Assembly (NCBI RefSeq): GCF_037026715.1
Contig: NZ_JBANCG010000015.1
Span: 10,200 to 74,199, forward strand
Origin: Breoghania sp037026715
Lineage (GTDB): Bacteria; Pseudomonadota; Alphaproteobacteria; Rhizobiales; Stappiaceae
Direction: 5' to 3'
Length of the DNA: 64,000 nucleotides
Below, piece after piece: positions 17,228 through 28,098 of the stretch; position 1 is the stretch's first letter, and the number at the start of each line of letters is the position of its first letter. The position numbers and the translations under genes were made by a program. The notes beneath the pieces are model-generated. The model saw nothing but the letters and a program-made list of their open reading frames with translations, did no database searches and was not told the origin of the DNA.

Positions 17228-17423
17228 GGGCGCCCTGCCGCGCCCTGCGGCCGGCACAGGCTTGCGGATATTTCATCCCGATCATTTCAAACCGGTCGCG
17301 ATTTGCTCTATCGTCCCGCCCCGTTCGATCCCGCGCCACGGCCGGCTTGCGACACGACATCGAGCCCGCCGGCCTTCGTGGCGATGCCATGCGCGCGCGG
17401 GCGACCTCCAACAGGATCCGGAA

Positions 17424-17864
17424 ATGACTGTTGAGCTGCGCGGCCACCACTTCCTGTGCCTGCTGACCTATGTGGGAAACGGCTACAACGCGGAATTTTC
17501 CCGCGCCTACGATGCCATCGTGGAGCGGCTGAACGCCGGCGAAGGCGTGCGTGTCGTCTCCGGGCCGGATGCGATCTGCGAGGCGCTCATCGCGCACGAA
17601 AAGGAGCCGCACTGCTTCCTCGCGCGCGTCTGTGGGCGCGATGCGCGGGCGGCGGCGGAAGTTGGCCCCCTGCTCGGCCGCACCATCGCGCAAGGGGCTG
17701 AATTCGTGCTGAGCGGTGAGGATGTCGCGCGGCTGCGGCATGCCTTTGCGCAAGGCGCCATCCGCAGCGCCTGCAACGATTGCGAGTGGTCCCGCTTGTG
17801 CACCCGCGTCGGCAAGGCGGGCTACCGGGGCGTGCGTTTGATGCCGCCGCAAGACCCCGCCTGA
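17424..17864 (+). CDS. DUF1284 domain protein, cysteine-rich
   Basis: This 146-residue cytoplasmic protein starts with the DUF1284 signature LRGHHFLCLLTYVGNGY at 5-21. It has seven cysteines: 12, 52, 64, 70, 117, 120 and 126. The last three form C-x2-C-x5-C (ACNDCEWSRLC). With His8 and His9 this suggests a metal or Fe-S site. No biochemical function is established for the family that I can state. It starts 197 bases after mmcB on the same strand and converges on phaZ. Confidence 0.82.
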   Translation: MTVELRGHHFLCLLTYVGNGYNAEFSRAYDAIVERLNAGEGVRVVSGPDAICEALIAHEKEPHCFLARVCGRDARAAAEVGPLLGRTIAQGAEFVLSGEDVARLRHAFAQGAIRSACNDCEWSRLCTRVGKAGYRGVRLMPPQDPA

Positions 17865-17904
17865 GCGCGCGGGTTCCTATGCGGATTCCGGCGCTGATTT
17901 CGGC

Positions 17905-17942
17905 GCGGACCCGGGCGCGTTACCATTGGCACGCGGGTCCGC
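17905..17942. terminator. Bidirectional terminator-like hairpin
   Basis: GCGGACCC and GGGTCCGC form a perfect 8-bp stem, with further partial pairing inside (GCGCGT/ACGCG). It lies between the convergent DUF1284 and phaZ genes, which fits a shared terminator. No T-run is present. Confidence 0.45.
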
Positions 17943-17946
17943 CGTC

Positions 17947-19596
17947 TCAGCCGAGCGCCTTTGCCTGTGCGACCCAGTCATCGCGAATGGCACGCCCGCG
18001 AAGAGAGAGTTTCTCGTCAAGCTCGGCAAGCTGCGCCGCGCTCAGGGCCGCGATCTGCCTCATGTGGTAGATCCCGGCGCCGTTGAGTGCCGCCGCCAGC
18101 TTCGGACCGATGCCGGAGATGCGCTTCAGGTCGTCCGGTTCGCCGTCGGGCGCGGCAAGCGTGATCGCGGCGAGACCGGCCGGAACGGCCTGCAGCCGGG
18201 CTGCGGGCTTTGCCGCGTGTTTGGGTGCGGGGGCTGCGGCAGGCTTTGCGGCTGCGGCCCCCGCCCCCGCCCCCGCACCCGCACCCGCCGAGGAGGCTGC
18301 GGAAACCGCTGCGCGCCCCGGGGCCTGTACGGGGGCGTTCGCCGGCGAGCGATTGGAGCGGATGAAGTCGGCGATGCGCGGGGCGATTTCTGAGCGGAAG
18401 CGCGAACCGTTGAAAACGCCGTAGTGCCCGACGCCCTCCTGCATGTAGTGGGCCCGCTTTTCGTCGGGAATGTTGCTGCACAGCCGGTGCGCGGCGCGCG
18501 TCTGGCCGATGCCGGAAATGTCGTCCTTCTCGCCCTCCACGGTCAGCAGCGCCGTGTTGCGGATGGCGGCAGGCTCCACCGGTCGCTCTCGGTGCATCAT
18601 TTCGCCCTTCGGCAGCGCGTGGTCGATGAACACCGTCTCCACCGTCTGCAGGTAGAACTCGGCCGTCAGGTCCATCACCGCCATGTACTCGTCATAGAAC
18701 TCGCGGTGCTTTTCCGCGCTGTCGCCGTCGCCGGTGACGAGGTGGTTGAAGAAGTCGTTATGGGCGATGAGATGGCGGTCGAGGTTCATGCTCATGAAGC
18801 CGGAGAGCTGCAGGAAGCCCGGATAGACCTCGCGCATGACACCCGGCAGCGGGAACGGCACCTGCATGATCACGTTGCGCTTGAACCAGTCGATCCCGTT
18901 CGTCATCGCAAGGTCGTTGACGGCGGTGGGGTTTTCGCGCGTGTCGATCGGCCCGCCCATCAGCGTCATGGTGTTGGGGGCGTACGGGTCCCCGTCCGCC
19001 TCCATCACCGAAACGGCCGCGAGCACGGGCACCGCCGGCTGGCACACCGCCATCACGTGGGTGTCGCCGGCCAGGCGGTGCAGCATGGAAATGACATAGT
19101 CGATGTAGTCATCGAGATCGAACAGCCCGTCCGACAGCGGCACCTGGCGGGCGTCGATCCAGTCGGTGATGTAGACGTCGTGGGTCGGCAGGAAGGCTTC
19201 CACCGTACCGCGCAGGAGCGTCGCGTAGTGGCCGGACATCGGCGCGACGATCAGCAGCTTGGGGTCGTTGCGCGGCTTGTCGAGGGCACGCTGGAAATGG
19301 ATCAGCCGGCAGAACGGACGCTGCCAGACGATTTCCTCGTGCACCGGCACCTTCACGCCGCCGACGCGGGTGGACCCGAAGCCGAAGGTCGGCTTGCCGT
19401 AGCGCCGCGTGACGCGCTCGAACAACTCGCACGCCGCCGCCACACTGCGCCCCATGGGCGTGTGCGATGCCGGGTTGAGCGGGTTCTTGAAATAGAGCCG
19501 GGTGACATCCGCGGCCGCCCGCATGGGACTGAGCGCCGCATGGTTCATCTCGTAAAGCTGATAGTACGGCACCTGCATGAAGTCATGAAGGTTCAT
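17947..19596 (-). CDS. phaZ: Intracellular polyhydroxyalkanoate depolymerase with C-terminal helix-hairpin-helix domain
   Basis: Residues 1-416 of this 549-residue protein match intracellular PHA depolymerases (alpha/beta hydrolase). The nucleophile is Cys185 in VMAVCQPAVP instead of a Ser, as usual for this group, with Asp358 or Asp359 and His391 (GHYGVFNGSRF) as partners. It releases 3-hydroxyacids from storage granules. Residues 417-486 are an Ala/Gly/Pro linker. Residues 487-549 form a helix-hairpin-helix module (LKRISGIGPKLAAALNGAGI) of the type seen at the ends of NuoE and some L21 proteins in this group. The start at 19596 has a GGGGAC ribosome-binding site. The tail is not part of standard PhaZ. 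Confidence 0.88.
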   Translation of the reverse strand: MNLHDFMQVPYYQLYEMNHAALSPMRAAADVTRLYFKNPLNPASHTPMGRSVAAACELFERVTRRYGKPTFGFGSTRVGGVKVPVHEEIVWQRPFCRLIHFQRALDKPRNDPKLLIVAPMSGHYATLLRGTVEAFLPTHDVYITDWIDARQVPLSDGLFDLDDYIDYVISMLHRLAGDTHVMAVCQPAVPVLAAVSVMEADGDPYAPNTMTLMGGPIDTRENPTAVNDLAMTNGIDWFKRNVIMQVPFPLPGVMREVYPGFLQLSGFMSMNLDRHLIAHNDFFNHLVTGDGDSAEKHREFYDEYMAVMDLTAEFYLQTVETVFIDHALPKGEMMHRERPVEPAAIRNTALLTVEGEKDDISGIGQTRAAHRLCSNIPDEKRAHYMQEGVGHYGVFNGSRFRSEIAPRIADFIRSNRSPANAPVQAPGRAAVSAASSAGAGAGAGAGAAAAKPAAAPAPKHAAKPAARLQAVPAGLAAITLAAPDGEPDDLKRISGIGPKLAAALNGAGIYHMRQIAALSAAQLAELDEKLSLRGRAIRDDWVAQAKALG

Positions 19597-19795
19597 TGCC
19601 AGCGTCCCCTTGGTTATTTTTGCAATGCAACATGTTAAAAGGGATTTGGCCGCGCGCGCAACTGAAAGTGACACCGGTTCGGGCAATTGCCTATTTAGAC
19701 GGCAAAGATCGGATACTTTGGGAGATGGCGGAGCGGCCGGCCACAACCGGAGACGGGTTACGCGCTTTCGACCATTCGCCCTCATGCCGCTGCGC

Positions 19796-19884
19796 CGTCA
19801 TTGCCCGGCGAAGTCCGGGCAATCCACCGTCAGCCGCAGAATCCAGCGCGCGCTGGATCACCCGGACTTCGCCGGGTGATGACG
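19796..19884. repeat. Paired palindromic repeat, family B copy 1
   Basis: Two hairpins face each other. The left is CGTCAT-TGCCCGG...CCGGGCA-ATCCA and the right GGATCACCCGG...CCGGGTGATGACG. The GTCAT and ATCCA borders are shared with copies at 27729 and 36991, while the stems differ. Confidence 0.8.
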
Positions 19885-19964
19885 ATGGAGAGTGATGAAA
19901 GCGCATAGAATTCGGTACAAGAACCGGCCACCACTTCCGGGCCAACCTTTGGAGCGATTTCTTG

Positions 19965-20007
19965 AGCGTATGCCGATCGGATTGGTTCAATCCGATCGGC
20001 ATACGCT
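19965..20007. repeat. Perfect 20-bp inverted repeat with a 3-base loop
   Basis: The 20 bases from 19965 (AGCGTATGCCGATCGGATTG) are followed, after GTT, by their exact reverse complement ending at 20007. It lies 129 bases beyond the hemW stop. It could form a very stable RNA hairpin or a cruciform. It may be a member of a dispersed palindrome family or a terminator, but no T-run follows. Confidence 0.85.
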
Positions 20008-20135
20008 CTAGCCGGGCAACCTCTTTCATCATCTTGATGTCATCCCGGCCGCAGCGAAGCGGAGAGCCGTGACTCAGTAATCGGGATGCCCGGGTCTGGC
20101 AGAATGCCTCATTCGGCGGAGCCGACCCGCTTCGC

Positions 20136-21287
20136 TCAGGCCGCCAGGTCGGCCACCACCGCATCGAGCACGAAGAAGCCGTCGCGCGTGGCGCGCACGC
20201 GGGTGTCGTCCATCCGCTCCACCATGCCGTGGAAGACGAGGTCGTTCAGCCGGCGCGGGTCGAGACGGCGGCCGGAAAGCTTCTCGTAGCGGGCGAGATC
20301 GACGCCTTCCACGAGCCTGAGGCCCATGATCAGGTACTCGTCGCCCTGCTCTTCCATGGTCAGCACCTGATCCTCGATCATGCCGTGGCCCTGACGCTCC
20401 ACCTTTTCCAGCCAGGTTTCGGGATGCAGTTCGGTGGCCGTCGCCCGCTTGCCGTTGCCGCCGGTCAGGCGGCCGTGCGCGCCGGGGCCGACGCCGACAT
20501 AGTCGCCGTAGCGCCAGTAGACGAGATTGTGTCGGCACTCCGCGCCCGGAACGGCGTGGTTGGAAATCTCGTAGGCCGGCATGCCGTGGGCTTCGCAGGT
20601 GGACAGTGTCGCCTCGTAGAGATCAGCAGCCGCATCCGGATCCGGCACGACGAGCTTGCCCGCCTCGTAGAGCTTGAAGAACGGCGTGTCGTGCTCGATC
20701 GTCAGCTGGTAGAGCGACAGGTGATCGGCCGCGAGGCCGATGGCGCGTTCAAGCTCGGCGCGCCAGGCTTCCGGCGTCTGGCCGGGCCGCGCGTAGATGA
20801 GATCGAAGGAAAGCCGCGGAAAGGTCTCGCGCGCCGTCTCGATGGCGCGAAGCGCGGTGTCGACGTCGTGCAGCCGGCCGAGGAACCTGAGTTCCGCGTC
20901 GTTCAGCGCCTGAACTCCCAGCGAGACCCGGTTGACGCCGGCGGCCCGGTAACCGCGGAAACGGTCCGCCTCCACGCTCGACGGGTTCGCCTCCATCGAG
21001 ATCTCGACATCGCTCGCGAGCGTCCAGTTCTTGGCGACCGAGCCGAGGATCGCCTCCACCGTCTGCGGCTTCATCAGCGAGGGCGTGCCGCCGCCGAAGA
21101 AGATCGAGGTGACTTCGCGTCCGCGCGTCTGGCTTGCGAAATGGGCAAGCTCGGTCGCGAACGCTTTCGCGAAGCGCTCCTGGTCGATCGCCTGGTGGCG
21201 AACGTGGGAATTGAAGTCGCAATAGGGGCACTTGGCCGCGCAGAACGGCCAGTGGATGTAGATCCCAAATCCCGGGTCTTGCGTCAT
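20136..21287 (-). CDS. hemW: HemW-family radical SAM protein (heme chaperone, CPO III-like)
   Basis: This 383-residue protein has the radical SAM cysteines at 16, 20 and 23 (CAAKCPYC) and the SAM-binding GGGTPS at 65-70. The extra Cys-Asp-Phe after the third cysteine is typical of HemN/HemW proteins. HemW is now seen as a heme chaperone that delivers heme to respiratory enzymes, not a true coproporphyrinogen oxidase; the N-terminus lacks the extra HemN segment. The ATG at 21287 overlaps the rdgB stop as ATGA. It is the last gene of the rph-rdgB-hemW operon. Confidence 0.93.
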   Translation of the reverse strand: MTQDPGFGIYIHWPFCAAKCPYCDFNSHVRHQAIDQERFAKAFATELAHFASQTRGREVTSIFFGGGTPSLMKPQTVEAILGSVAKNWTLASDVEISMEANPSSVEADRFRGYRAAGVNRVSLGVQALNDAELRFLGRLHDVDTALRAIETARETFPRLSFDLIYARPGQTPEAWRAELERAIGLAADHLSLYQLTIEHDTPFFKLYEAGKLVVPDPDAAADLYEATLSTCEAHGMPAYEISNHAVPGAECRHNLVYWRYGDYVGVGPGAHGRLTGGNGKRATATELHPETWLEKVERQGHGMIEDQVLTMEEQGDEYLIMGLRLVEGVDLARYEKLSGRRLDPRRLNDLVFHGMVERMDDTRVRATRDGFFVLDAVVADLAA

Positions 21288-21934
21288 ATGGCGCGTGTCG
21301 GCTCCAGGCAGGCGTCGGCGAAAAGCTTGAAGGCGCGGGCGCGGTGCGACAGCGGATCGGCCTCGCCCGCACTCCAGCCGTGCTTTTCCTCCGCGCTCAT
21401 TTCGCCGAAGGTGCGCTCGTGGCCCTCCGGCAGGAAGACGGGATCGTAGCCGAAGCCTTGCGCGCCGCGCGGCGGCCAGACCAGCGTGCCGGCAATCTCG
21501 CCCCGGAAGGTCTCCACGTGGCCATCGGGCCAGGCAAGGCACAGCGCGCAGACGAAACGGGCGGTGCGCTTGTCGGGCGTGGAGGCGCCCGCCTGCTGGA
21601 GCTTTTCCTCCACGTTGCGCATGGCCATGGCGAAATCCTTGTCGGGCCCCGCCCAGCGCGCGGAATAGATGCCCGGATCGCCGCCCAGCGCATCGACCGA
21701 AAGGCCGGAATCGTCGGAAAGCGCCGGCAGGTTCGCAGCCGTGGCGGACGCGCGGGCCTTCAGCTCCGCGTTCGCCTCGAACGTGGTTCCCGTCTCCTCC
21801 GGCTCGGGCAGGCCGAGTTCGCCGGCGGAGACCACCTCCATGCCGAAGGGCTCCACCAGCGCACGGATTTCGCGCAATTTGCCCGCATTGTGGCTGGCGA
21901 GCACGAGACGGCCGGGCGTGAGGGTGCGGGTCAT
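21284..21934 (-). CDS. rdgB: RdgB/HAM1 XTP/dITP pyrophosphatase
   Basis: This 216-residue enzyme removes non-canonical purine triphosphates (dITP, XTP), keeping them out of DNA and RNA. Family motifs are visible: SHNAGK at 14-19, TFEANAELKA at about 51-60, DDSGL at 74-78, and FGYDPVF near 160. The start at 21934 is the Met just before TRTLTPGRLVLAS. It lies 10 bases after rph and overlaps hemW as ATGA, an arrangement usual in rhizobia. Confidence 0.95.
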   Translation of the reverse strand: MTRTLTPGRLVLASHNAGKLREIRALVEPFGMEVVSAGELGLPEPEETGTTFEANAELKARASATAANLPALSDDSGLSVDALGGDPGIYSARWAGPDKDFAMAMRNVEEKLQQAGASTPDKRTARFVCALCLAWPDGHVETFRGEIAGTLVWPPRGAQGFGYDPVFLPEGHERTFGEMSAEEKHGWSAGEADPLSHRARAFKLFADACLEPTRAI

Positions 21935-21944
21935 TGCGCTTGCC

Positions 21945-22658
21945 TTAAAGGATCGCCATCTTCTGGAGATCGACAAGGCGGGAGATGCCGCCCTGGGCGA
22001 GTTCCAGAAGCTGGTTGAATTCGGCGACGGAGAACGGCGCGCCTTCCGCCGTGCCCTGGATCTCGACGAGGCCGCCGGCGCCGGTCATGACGAAATTGGC
22101 GTCCGTGTCGGCGTCGCTGTCCTCCAGATAGTCGAGGTCGAGGACGGGCGTGCCACCATAGATGCCGCAGGAAATCGCGGCGACGTGGTCCTTCAGGACC
22201 GGCTTCGTCACCATGTCGCGGGCGCGCATCCACTCGATGCAGTCGTTGAGCGCGACCCAGGCGCCGGTGATCGAGGCGGTGCGGGTGCCGCCGTCGGCCT
22301 GGAGAACGTCGCAGTCGACGGAGATCTGGCGCTCGCCCAGCGCTTCCAGATCGACCACGGCGCGAAGCGAGCGGCCGATCAGGCGCTGGATTTCCTGGGT
22401 GCGGCCGGACTGCTTGCCGGCGGAGGCCTCGCGGCGCATGCGCTCGCCGGTGGCGCGCGGCAGCATGCCGTATTCGGCGGTCACCCAGCCGCGGTTCTGG
22501 CCGCGCAGCCAGGGCGGAACGCGCTCTTCCAGGCTTGCCGTGCACAGCACGTGCGTGTCGCCGAACTTGACGAGGCAGGAGCCTTCCGCGTGCTTGGAAA
22601 CGCGGCGCTCGAGGGTCACGGGCCTGAGTTCGTCGGCGGCACGCTTGGAAGGTCGCAT
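21945..22658 (-). CDS. rph: Ribonuclease PH
   Basis: This 237-residue protein is the phosphorolytic 3' exoribonuclease that trims tRNA precursors. It starts with MRPSKRAADELRPV and has the LPRATGERMRREA and SVDCDVLQADGGTRTAS segments typical of RNase PH, including the phosphate-binding region. The length is normal (about 238). It is the first gene of the rph-rdgB-hemW operon and divergent from hrcA, 203 bases away. Confidence 0.97.
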   Translation of the reverse strand: MRPSKRAADELRPVTLERRVSKHAEGSCLVKFGDTHVLCTASLEERVPPWLRGQNRGWVTAEYGMLPRATGERMRREASAGKQSGRTQEIQRLIGRSLRAVVDLEALGERQISVDCDVLQADGGTRTASITGAWVALNDCIEWMRARDMVTKPVLKDHVAAISCGIYGGTPVLDLDYLEDSDADTDANFVMTGAGGLVEIQGTAEGAPFSVAEFNQLLELAQGGISRLVDLQKMAIL

Positions 22659-22861
22659 GAAAGGTCTCCGTTTCGGCCGGGCCGCAATCCGTCAGAGGCG
22701 CGGAAAGAGGCGCTCGGGTCCGGGATCATTGGCGAGCCTTGTAGCCGCGCCGAGCAAGCCGCGTAAAGGGGCCTTGCCCACTTGTCGGCACTTGGGACTA
22801 AATATAGTCAATCCGGCAGCGAAACGGTCCAGCCGGCCGATTGCAAGTTTGAGAGAAACGA

Positions 22862-23953
22862 ATGCGGGATCTGAGCAAGCCAGCCGTATCGATCGAAACC
22901 CCCGGCGGGGGGCTGCGCGACCTCGACGACCGGTCGCGCGAGATCTTCCGCTCCATCGTCGAGACCTATCTGGAAACCGGCGAGCCGGTGGGCTCGCGCA
23001 ACGTCTCGCGCATCCTGCCGATCAGCCTGTCGGCGGCCTCGGTGCGCAACGTGATGTCGGATCTGGAGCATCTGGGCCTCCTGTTCTCGCCCCACACCTC
23101 CGCCGGCCGCCTGCCGACGGACCTGGGCCTGCGCTTCTTCGTCGATGCGCTTCTTGAGATCGGCGACGTTACCCGCGACGAGCGCGAGGCGATCGAGGCG
23201 CGCGTCAAGGCGTCCGGCGACATGCGCGGCGTGGAACAGGTGCTGACCGAGGCGAGCCAGATGCTGTCCGGCCTTTCCCACGGGGCGGGCGTGGTGCTGA
23301 CCCACAAGTCCGACACCCGCATGAAGCACATCGAGTTCGTCCGCCTGGAGCCGACCAAGTCGCTCGTCGTGCTGGTCTCCGAAGACGGAACGGTGGAGAA
23401 CCGCATCATCGACCTGCCGGAGGGGCTGCCGGCTTCCGCGCTGGTGGAGGCGTCGAACTATCTCAACGCCCATATCCGCGGCCGCTCGCTGGCCGAGGCG
23501 CGCTCGTCACTCGAAGCGCAGCAGGACCAGCGCCAGGCGGAGATCGACGAGCTGACCCGCCGCCTCGTCGATCAGGGGCTTGCGACCTGGGCCGGCAACG
23601 AGACCGGGCGCCATGACACGCTGATCGTGCGCGGGCGCTCCAACCTGCTCGATGCCGCAACGGTAGAGGACATGGAACGCATCCGGCTGCTTTTCGACGA
23701 TTTTGAAAGCAAGCGCGAACTGATACAGCTTCTGGGAGCGGCGGAACGCGGCGAGGGGGTTCGCATTTTCATCGGTTCGGAGAACAAGCTGTTCTCGCTG
23801 TCCGGCTCCTCGCTGATCGTCTCGCCCTACCGCGACAAGGAACAGCGCATCGTTGGCGTTCTGGGTGTCATCGGACCGACGCGGGTGAACTACGCCCGGG
23901 TCATCCCCATGGTCGATTACACCGCCAGGGTCGTCAGCCGGCTGCTGGGATAG
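22862..23953 (+). CDS. hrcA: Heat-inducible transcription repressor HrcA
   Basis: This 363-residue protein has the N-terminal winged HTH of HrcA (LDDRSREIFRSIVETYLET, then PLSAASVRNVMSDLE-like sequence at about 55-70 and SPHTSAGRLPTD) and a C-terminal GAF-like dimer domain. HrcA represses groESL and dnaK-type genes by binding CIRCE operators with GroEL as helper. No CIRCE-like palindrome is visible upstream. grpE, the usual next gene, is replaced here by a moeB-type gene 8 bases downstream. Confidence 0.95.
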   Translation: MRDLSKPAVSIETPGGGLRDLDDRSREIFRSIVETYLETGEPVGSRNVSRILPISLSAASVRNVMSDLEHLGLLFSPHTSAGRLPTDLGLRFFVDALLEIGDVTRDEREAIEARVKASGDMRGVEQVLTEASQMLSGLSHGAGVVLTHKSDTRMKHIEFVRLEPTKSLVVLVSEDGTVENRIIDLPEGLPASALVEASNYLNAHIRGRSLAEARSSLEAQQDQRQAEIDELTRRLVDQGLATWAGNETGRHDTLIVRGRSNLLDAATVEDMERIRLLFDDFESKRELIQLLGAAERGEGVRIFIGSENKLFSLSGSSLIVSPYRDKEQRIVGVLGVIGPTRVNYARVIPMVDYTARVVSRLLG

Positions 23954-23961
23954 GAAATTTC

Positions 23962-24753
23962 ATGGCACTTTCGCCTGAGGAACTCGACCGCTACGCGCGG
24001 CATATCGTCCTGCGCGATGTCGGCGGCCCCGGCCAGCAGAAGTTGAAGGCAGCGCGCGTGCTGATCATCGGCGCCGGCGGCCTCGGCGCGCCGATGATCC
24101 AGTATCTGGCCGCTGCCGGCGTCGGCACCGTCGGCATCGTCGATGACGACATCGTCTCGCTGTCGAACCTGCAGCGCCAGATCATCCACGACACGGATGC
24201 GGTGGGTGAGCCGAAGGTGGAGAGCGCCAGGGCGGCGGTCGCCCGGCTCAATCCGCATGTGAACGTCGAGACGCACCGGATGCGCATCACCCCGGAAAAC
24301 GCGCAAGAGCTGATTTCCGCCTATGACATCGTCGCCGACGGTTCGGACAATTTCGCCACGCGCTACTGCGTGTCCGATGCCGCCTTTTACGCCAAACGCC
24401 CTCTGGTGACGGCGGCGATCGGCCAGTTCGACGGCTCGCTGACGACGCTCAAACCCTACCTTGCGGGCGAAAACGGCAAGCCGAACCCGACCTACCGCTG
24501 CCTCTTCCCCGACCAGCCGCCGGAAGGCCTTCTGCCGACCTGCGCCGTCGCTGGCGTGCTCGGCGCGCTGCCCGGCATCGTTGGCACCATGCAGGCGATG
24601 GAGGTGATCAAGGAGATCACCGGCCTCGGCGAGGATCTCGTCGGCCGGCTGATCCTCTTCGACGCCCGCTCCATGCGCATGGAAACCATCCGCTACGCCT
24701 GGTCGGCGAAGAATCCGCTGAACGGCGCCGCGGCTGGGGCGGTGAAAGCCTAA
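23962..24753 (+). CDS. moeB: Molybdopterin-synthase adenylyltransferase (MoeB/ThiF family)
   Basis: This 263-residue protein is an E1-like adenylyltransferase. It has the ATP-binding IIGAGGLGAP loop at about 37-46, the D-DD-SLSNLQRQ segment with the arginine finger, and the RYCVSDAAFYAKRPLV region. Two cysteines (YRCLF and LLPTCAVAGV) are present, but the usual C-terminal CxxC zinc pair is not obvious. There is no rhodanese domain. It activates a sulfur-carrier protein such as MoaD or ThiS. It starts 8 bases after hrcA, so the two are probably co-transcribed. Confidence 0.87.
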   Translation: MALSPEELDRYARHIVLRDVGGPGQQKLKAARVLIIGAGGLGAPMIQYLAAAGVGTVGIVDDDIVSLSNLQRQIIHDTDAVGEPKVESARAAVARLNPHVNVETHRMRITPENAQELISAYDIVADGSDNFATRYCVSDAAFYAKRPLVTAAIGQFDGSLTTLKPYLAGENGKPNPTYRCLFPDQPPEGLLPTCAVAGVLGALPGIVGTMQAMEVIKEITGLGEDLVGRLILFDARSMRMETIRYAWSAKNPLNGAAAGAVKA

Positions 24754-24800
24754 GGGGGCCTGACGGCCCGGCGGACCCGGATCGCGGAGCTTTCGGGTGC

Positions 24801-24932
24801 GGCCCATCCTTCGAGACGCCCGCTGATGCGGGCTCCTCAGGATGACGTTGCATGTGCTGAGAGTTTTATCGGAATAACAACACGATAACGTCATCCTGAG
24901 GAGGCCTGACAAGGCCGTCTCGAAGGATGGGC
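24801..24932. repeat. Paired palindromic repeat, family A copy 2
   Basis: It has the same outer arms as the element at 3847. The left hairpin is GCCCGC-tgat-GCGGGC and the right one GGCC-tgacaa-GGCC. It lies between moeB and gyrB. Confidence 0.85.
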
Positions 24933-25161
24933 GACCTGCTTCCGTCCAACGATGCGACACTCTCACCGCCCAATCGGACGTTACGGCCTGCGAGACGACA
25001 CCACCCGCCCTGTGATACCCACCCGCCCCGTTGCGGCGCCTGCCTTCACCCCGCCGCCATCGTGCGTCACAACGGCTGCGAAACGATCCCGTCGAGGCGG
25101 CTCGGGGCGGGCTGACGCGGGCACGCGGGGAACGCGCGGATTCACACGCGTTTTCCTTATG

Positions 25162-25189
25162 TTGAACCCGCGCTCAAAGCCCTTATAAC
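25162..25189 (+). promoter_or_regulatory. gyrB: Candidate sigma-70 promoter of gyrB
   Basis: TTGAAC (25162-25167) and TATAAC (25184-25189) are separated by 16 bases and lie 37 bases before the gyrB start. Both hexamers are close to consensus, and the surrounding sequence turns A/T-rich. Confidence 0.5.
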
Positions 25190-25226
25190 CTATCGCACAC
25201 ATTCAAATTGCAGGTCGCTGATTCGC

Positions 25227-27656
<2,430 letters not shown>

Positions 27657-28098
27657 GGAAGCGCGCTTCCGGCCCCCAATCATCGCGCGTCATTCCTGTT
27701 TTTCAGGAAAACACGGAAATCGGGGCTCGATCTCTCCGCCGTCATCACCCGGCTTGGTCCGGGTGATCCAGCACGTGCAACGCGCGCCGCAGTCGGCAAT
27801 GGATTGCCCGGACGGAGCCGGGCAATGACGGAAGAGAGATCGCGGAAAGAGCCGTCGCGCACCGGCGGGGGTCGCTCCGTCAGGCGGAGATTTCGCGCCC
27901 TCAGCCCTTGCCGAACCGTCTCAAGGCCGCATCTTTACTAGCGTGACGCGGAACGGCGTTTGCACTTAAGCTGGTTCCGGTCGTTCGCCCGGGCTGCGGC
28001 ATGTCGTCTCCTTCCCCTGCGACAATTGATCGCCTTTCGAGGGGGAGGCCGACGCCCCAGAGTATCGGGCGGGCACGCGTTGAAGAGGAGGCTTCGCC
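27657..28098. other. Intergenic region after gyrB
   Basis: About 440 bases. It contains a family B palindromic repeat (27729-27841). The rest shows no gene; open frames on the minus strand are antisense shadows. The ribosome-binding site of the next gene (GAGGAGG) is at its end. Confidence 0.5.
27729..27841. repeat. Paired palindromic repeat, family B copy 2
   Basis: The element starts GATCTCTCCGCCGTCAT and ends with a near-complement (ATGACGGAAGAGAGATC). Inside are two hairpins, CACCCGG...CCGGGTG and TTGCCCGG...CCGGGCAA. It lies between gyrB and a small membrane protein gene. Confidence 0.85.

Larger units (their letters stand above)
19597..20135. other. Intergenic region between phaZ and hemW
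   Basis: About 540 bases without a gene. It contains an A/T-rich promoter region for phaZ near 19600-19640, a paired palindromic repeat (19796-19884) and a very strong perfect hairpin (19965-20007). Confidence 0.55.
24754..25226. other. Intergenic region upstream of gyrB
   Basis: About 470 bases without a gene. It holds palindromic repeat family A copy 2 (24801-24932), a GC-rich stretch without recognisable content, and a good promoter candidate next to gyrB. Confidence 0.6.

Noticed and set aside
22659..22861. CIRCE operator or sigma-32 promoter before hrcA
   Set aside because: No TTAGCACTC/GAGTGCTAA-type palindrome is present, and the TTGTCG/TATAGT or TTGCCC/TAAATA pairs have poor spacing (15 and 19 bases).
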